Positions 61,701 to 64,000 of a stretch of 64,000 nucleotides of DNA are shown here, one piece after another. This DNA is from Mugil cephalus (Eukaryota; Chordata; Actinopteri; Mugiliformes; Mugilidae): contig NC_061789.1 in assembly GCF_022458985.1 (NCBI RefSeq), positions 13,858,357 to 13,922,356 of the forward strand, in the 5' to 3' direction. The translations under genes and the position numbers were made by a program. The notes beneath the pieces were generated by a model. It saw only the letters and a program-made list of their open reading frames with translations, made no database searches and was not told the origin of the DNA. Numbering within the stretch: position 1 is the first letter of the stretch; each line of letters begins with the position of its first letter.

Positions 61701-64000
61701 TTATGAGTTTGTTTGTGAGTGGTGTCCTGGTTGTAGAACCAAAACCTGTCTAGTGTAGGAGTCTCCTTTTTAGATGTTGCATACAGATGCTGTGATAAAA
61801 ACATCCCAACACAAAATCTGTGTACCCACCAGTTAGACAGCGGTTGGAGGATAAAGTGGAGATTTAGCAGGTATTTTTAGCGCTTAGCCATGTGTTCACC
61901 AACCCCTTCTTATGCTATTCTCTCTGGGTGCAGTGTCTATATTTTATTCTGGCTTCCTGTTCAGAGGTTGAAGCAGACATCCGGGTAGCTCAGACCTAAA
62001 CCTGGCCTTCATTAAACTTCTCTATGGAGGATCACACTTGTCTGGTTAAACGCAGACAAACACCCCTGCAGCTGACTGCCTCCCTGCTCGTTCTTCCTCT
62101 AAGTGAGTTCGGGCCACATGCCAGCAGAAAGAAGGAAACCATCTGCTATCTACTGTGATGTTGTTAGTGAGGATGCTGGTAGCTATGAAACATAATAAGC
62201 CACTCACGGAGAAAGTGTAGGATCTCCTCCAATAGCGAGCATCACGATAGTACAGTTGGAAACATGCATTACAAGGGATTTGTCAAAGGTTTCCTAAGAA
62301 GCTTTTGGGAAAAGTCTCTTGGAAAGGCAACATGATTAGTATTGTGTCAAATACACCTGAAGGAATCTGCTCTTTGCATAATAAGCAGATTAGTTCTGAT
62401 GATGAATGAATGCCACAAGGCTAAATCTGTCTGACTGGATAAATGTTGAGGAATTAAATCATGACCTGTAGCTCCAAATGGAAACAATCTTCAGCAAACG
62501 GAACAAATTACACTTACTGCTAACCACAGAGACGTCACTCCCTGCAAACCCTATTTTCTCTGTTTGGGTTTGTTTGTGCTGTTGTTTTCTTTGCGCTTTT
62601 AGACACTGGGTCCAAAAATGGATGGCTGAAACGATAGAGGTCCAGTTTTACCATATGGTGAGGAGTTTTGCCGTGCCAGCGGTCCCTGTGGGGCTTCGGC
62701 TGACGAAGAGGGATGTCGCCATGTTGTTTCTGGAACGATACAAACAACAGGAAGGAAGATGATGGAAACAAACTAAAACGTGGCACAATTTCATATTAAA
62801 ATTTCTCTTTAAGCATCTATTAGTGGGACTGCAGAAACAGACATGCCTGTGGAAAGTTCTGTAAATTTGGCAGGAGTGTTTTCTCATTTGATGATATTTC
62901 AGAGATTTCTTTCTAAACAGAATGATTGTACGAGTGTATTCTTTCCACAAAACAATGTGTTCCTGAGAAACAGCTGTTTTCTCCTGATAGTCTCAGGGTT
63001 GCTTTGTAATCAGAGTTGCCATGGATTTAATTGGACGATTTACTCCCAAAGTTTAGCTCTGTTCTGTTGTTGTGCTCAACTAGTCAACTTTACAAATCTA
63101 CATGTTGAAGGCTCACTTTTTCTTATGACCAAATCTCAGTCATGTCAGTCACAAACATTTAAACGAGCAGAAAAAATGTAAAAACACAAAAAACTCTAAA
63201 TTGCTCTTTAACATAAATAAAAACAAGTATGCAGTGAAAAGGCTAAGAGGAAGCATCTGTGATGATCACTTCTGAATGTGAACCTTATGGGTGAAAACAT
63301 GTCCCGACTCATTTTCAGCTCGCTTCCTGCATTTGAGCTGTCCATCCCACACAACTTATCACAATTCATTCCACTTAGCAGAGCGAGACGCCATTTATGC
63401 AATTATAGCTGTGGGTGAATTGGTGTTCCTCTGTGGGTCCTTATGTGCAATCAAGCTGTTTCCTTCCAAGAGAAACACTGGAGTGTGGGTCAGCAGAAAT
63501 ATTTGGCAGTGCTGTTTCTGTGGAGACAAAAACTCAGCACCCAAATGTCCAAATGTGCATGGATGGAAATCTCAAAAGTCCTAATGAAATATAGTCTTAA
63601 TAAATATAGTTGTACATATGTATATATGCCGAGAATAAAGCTTTGGGGAAGTCCACAAGTGTCTGCACTGTGTGTTTCTGATTACTTATATTTTTCAGTA
63701 TACAGACCAGTTGTGAAAGCCTGGGGGATGAAAGGTTCACTGTCTTATCAGGAATTACCTACTCATTAACCTCTAACCGAATTGGCTCGGCTCTAGCATC
63801 CCTGAGCTAGCCATCATTTAGAAATATAATTTACACAACAATGTAATAATTTCACGTGACTTTGTCCTTTAACTTGAATGTAATTAAACTATGTTGTTTT
63901 CTGGGATTCGTCTTTGAGGACAGTCTCAGAAAATCCAGTCTTTGGATATGTCATCATGCACAATAACAAATTTTCAAGACTGCTCCCAGTAAACCTTCCT
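58701..64000. other. Region upstream of the GAS7 short-isoform start
   Basis: I find no SH3 or WW exon and no other gene. The part 59050-59700 is less AT-rich and has long overlapping frames on both strands (208 codons on the minus strand at 59053-59679, 172 on the plus at 59199-59717) without any domain. The 60-64 kb part is AT-rich with no recognisable element borders. If longer GAS7 isoforms exist here, this is their intron. Confidence 0.45.

Overview
The window looks like teleost fish nuclear DNA. Genes are split by short introns with GT-AG borders, several Tc1/mariner-type remnants of kinds common in fish are present, and the conserved genes lie in an order related to human chromosome 17p: NATD1, GSG1L2, RCVRN, GAS7. 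I cannot name the species.

Layout. About 1-8945 is a complex satellite that changes orientation four times and carries a 1.47 kb higher-order repeat. About 8950-18600 is gene-poor and full of decayed mobile elements: a LINE-1-like remnant, a 488-bp inverted-repeat element, three copies of a short Tc1-like element, a local duplication, and an A/T-rich degenerate minisatellite. From 23021 down to 18813 on the minus strand is a gene I do not recognise. It encodes a basic Arg/Ser/Pro-rich protein, its middle exons are a tandem exon-duplication series, and three RFX-like half-sites lie just upstream. A DNA element with inverted ends sits at 24029-24849.

The conserved genes follow. A NATD1-like acetyltransferase has three exons on the plus strand (25003-26139, 127 aa). 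GSG1L2, a claudin-superfamily four-span membrane protein, has five exons on the minus strand (33027-28162, 306 aa). Recoverin has three exons on the plus strand (36992-38229, 203 aa). GAS7, in its short F-BAR form without a WW domain, has ten coding exons on the minus strand (58424-42122, 345 aa). All four splice models keep an open frame across every junction. The rest, 58550-64000, is upstream of the GAS7 short-form start and holds no exon I can support.

The genes do not form a pathway. Recoverin is a photoreceptor calcium sensor, GSG1-family proteins are membrane proteins (GSG1L is an AMPA-receptor auxiliary subunit), and GAS7 shapes membrane and actin in neurons. The adjacency is conserved synteny. 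The most unusual items are the tandem-exon gene, the orientation-switching satellite, and the GAS7 internal promoter with its long GA tract and G-rich flank.
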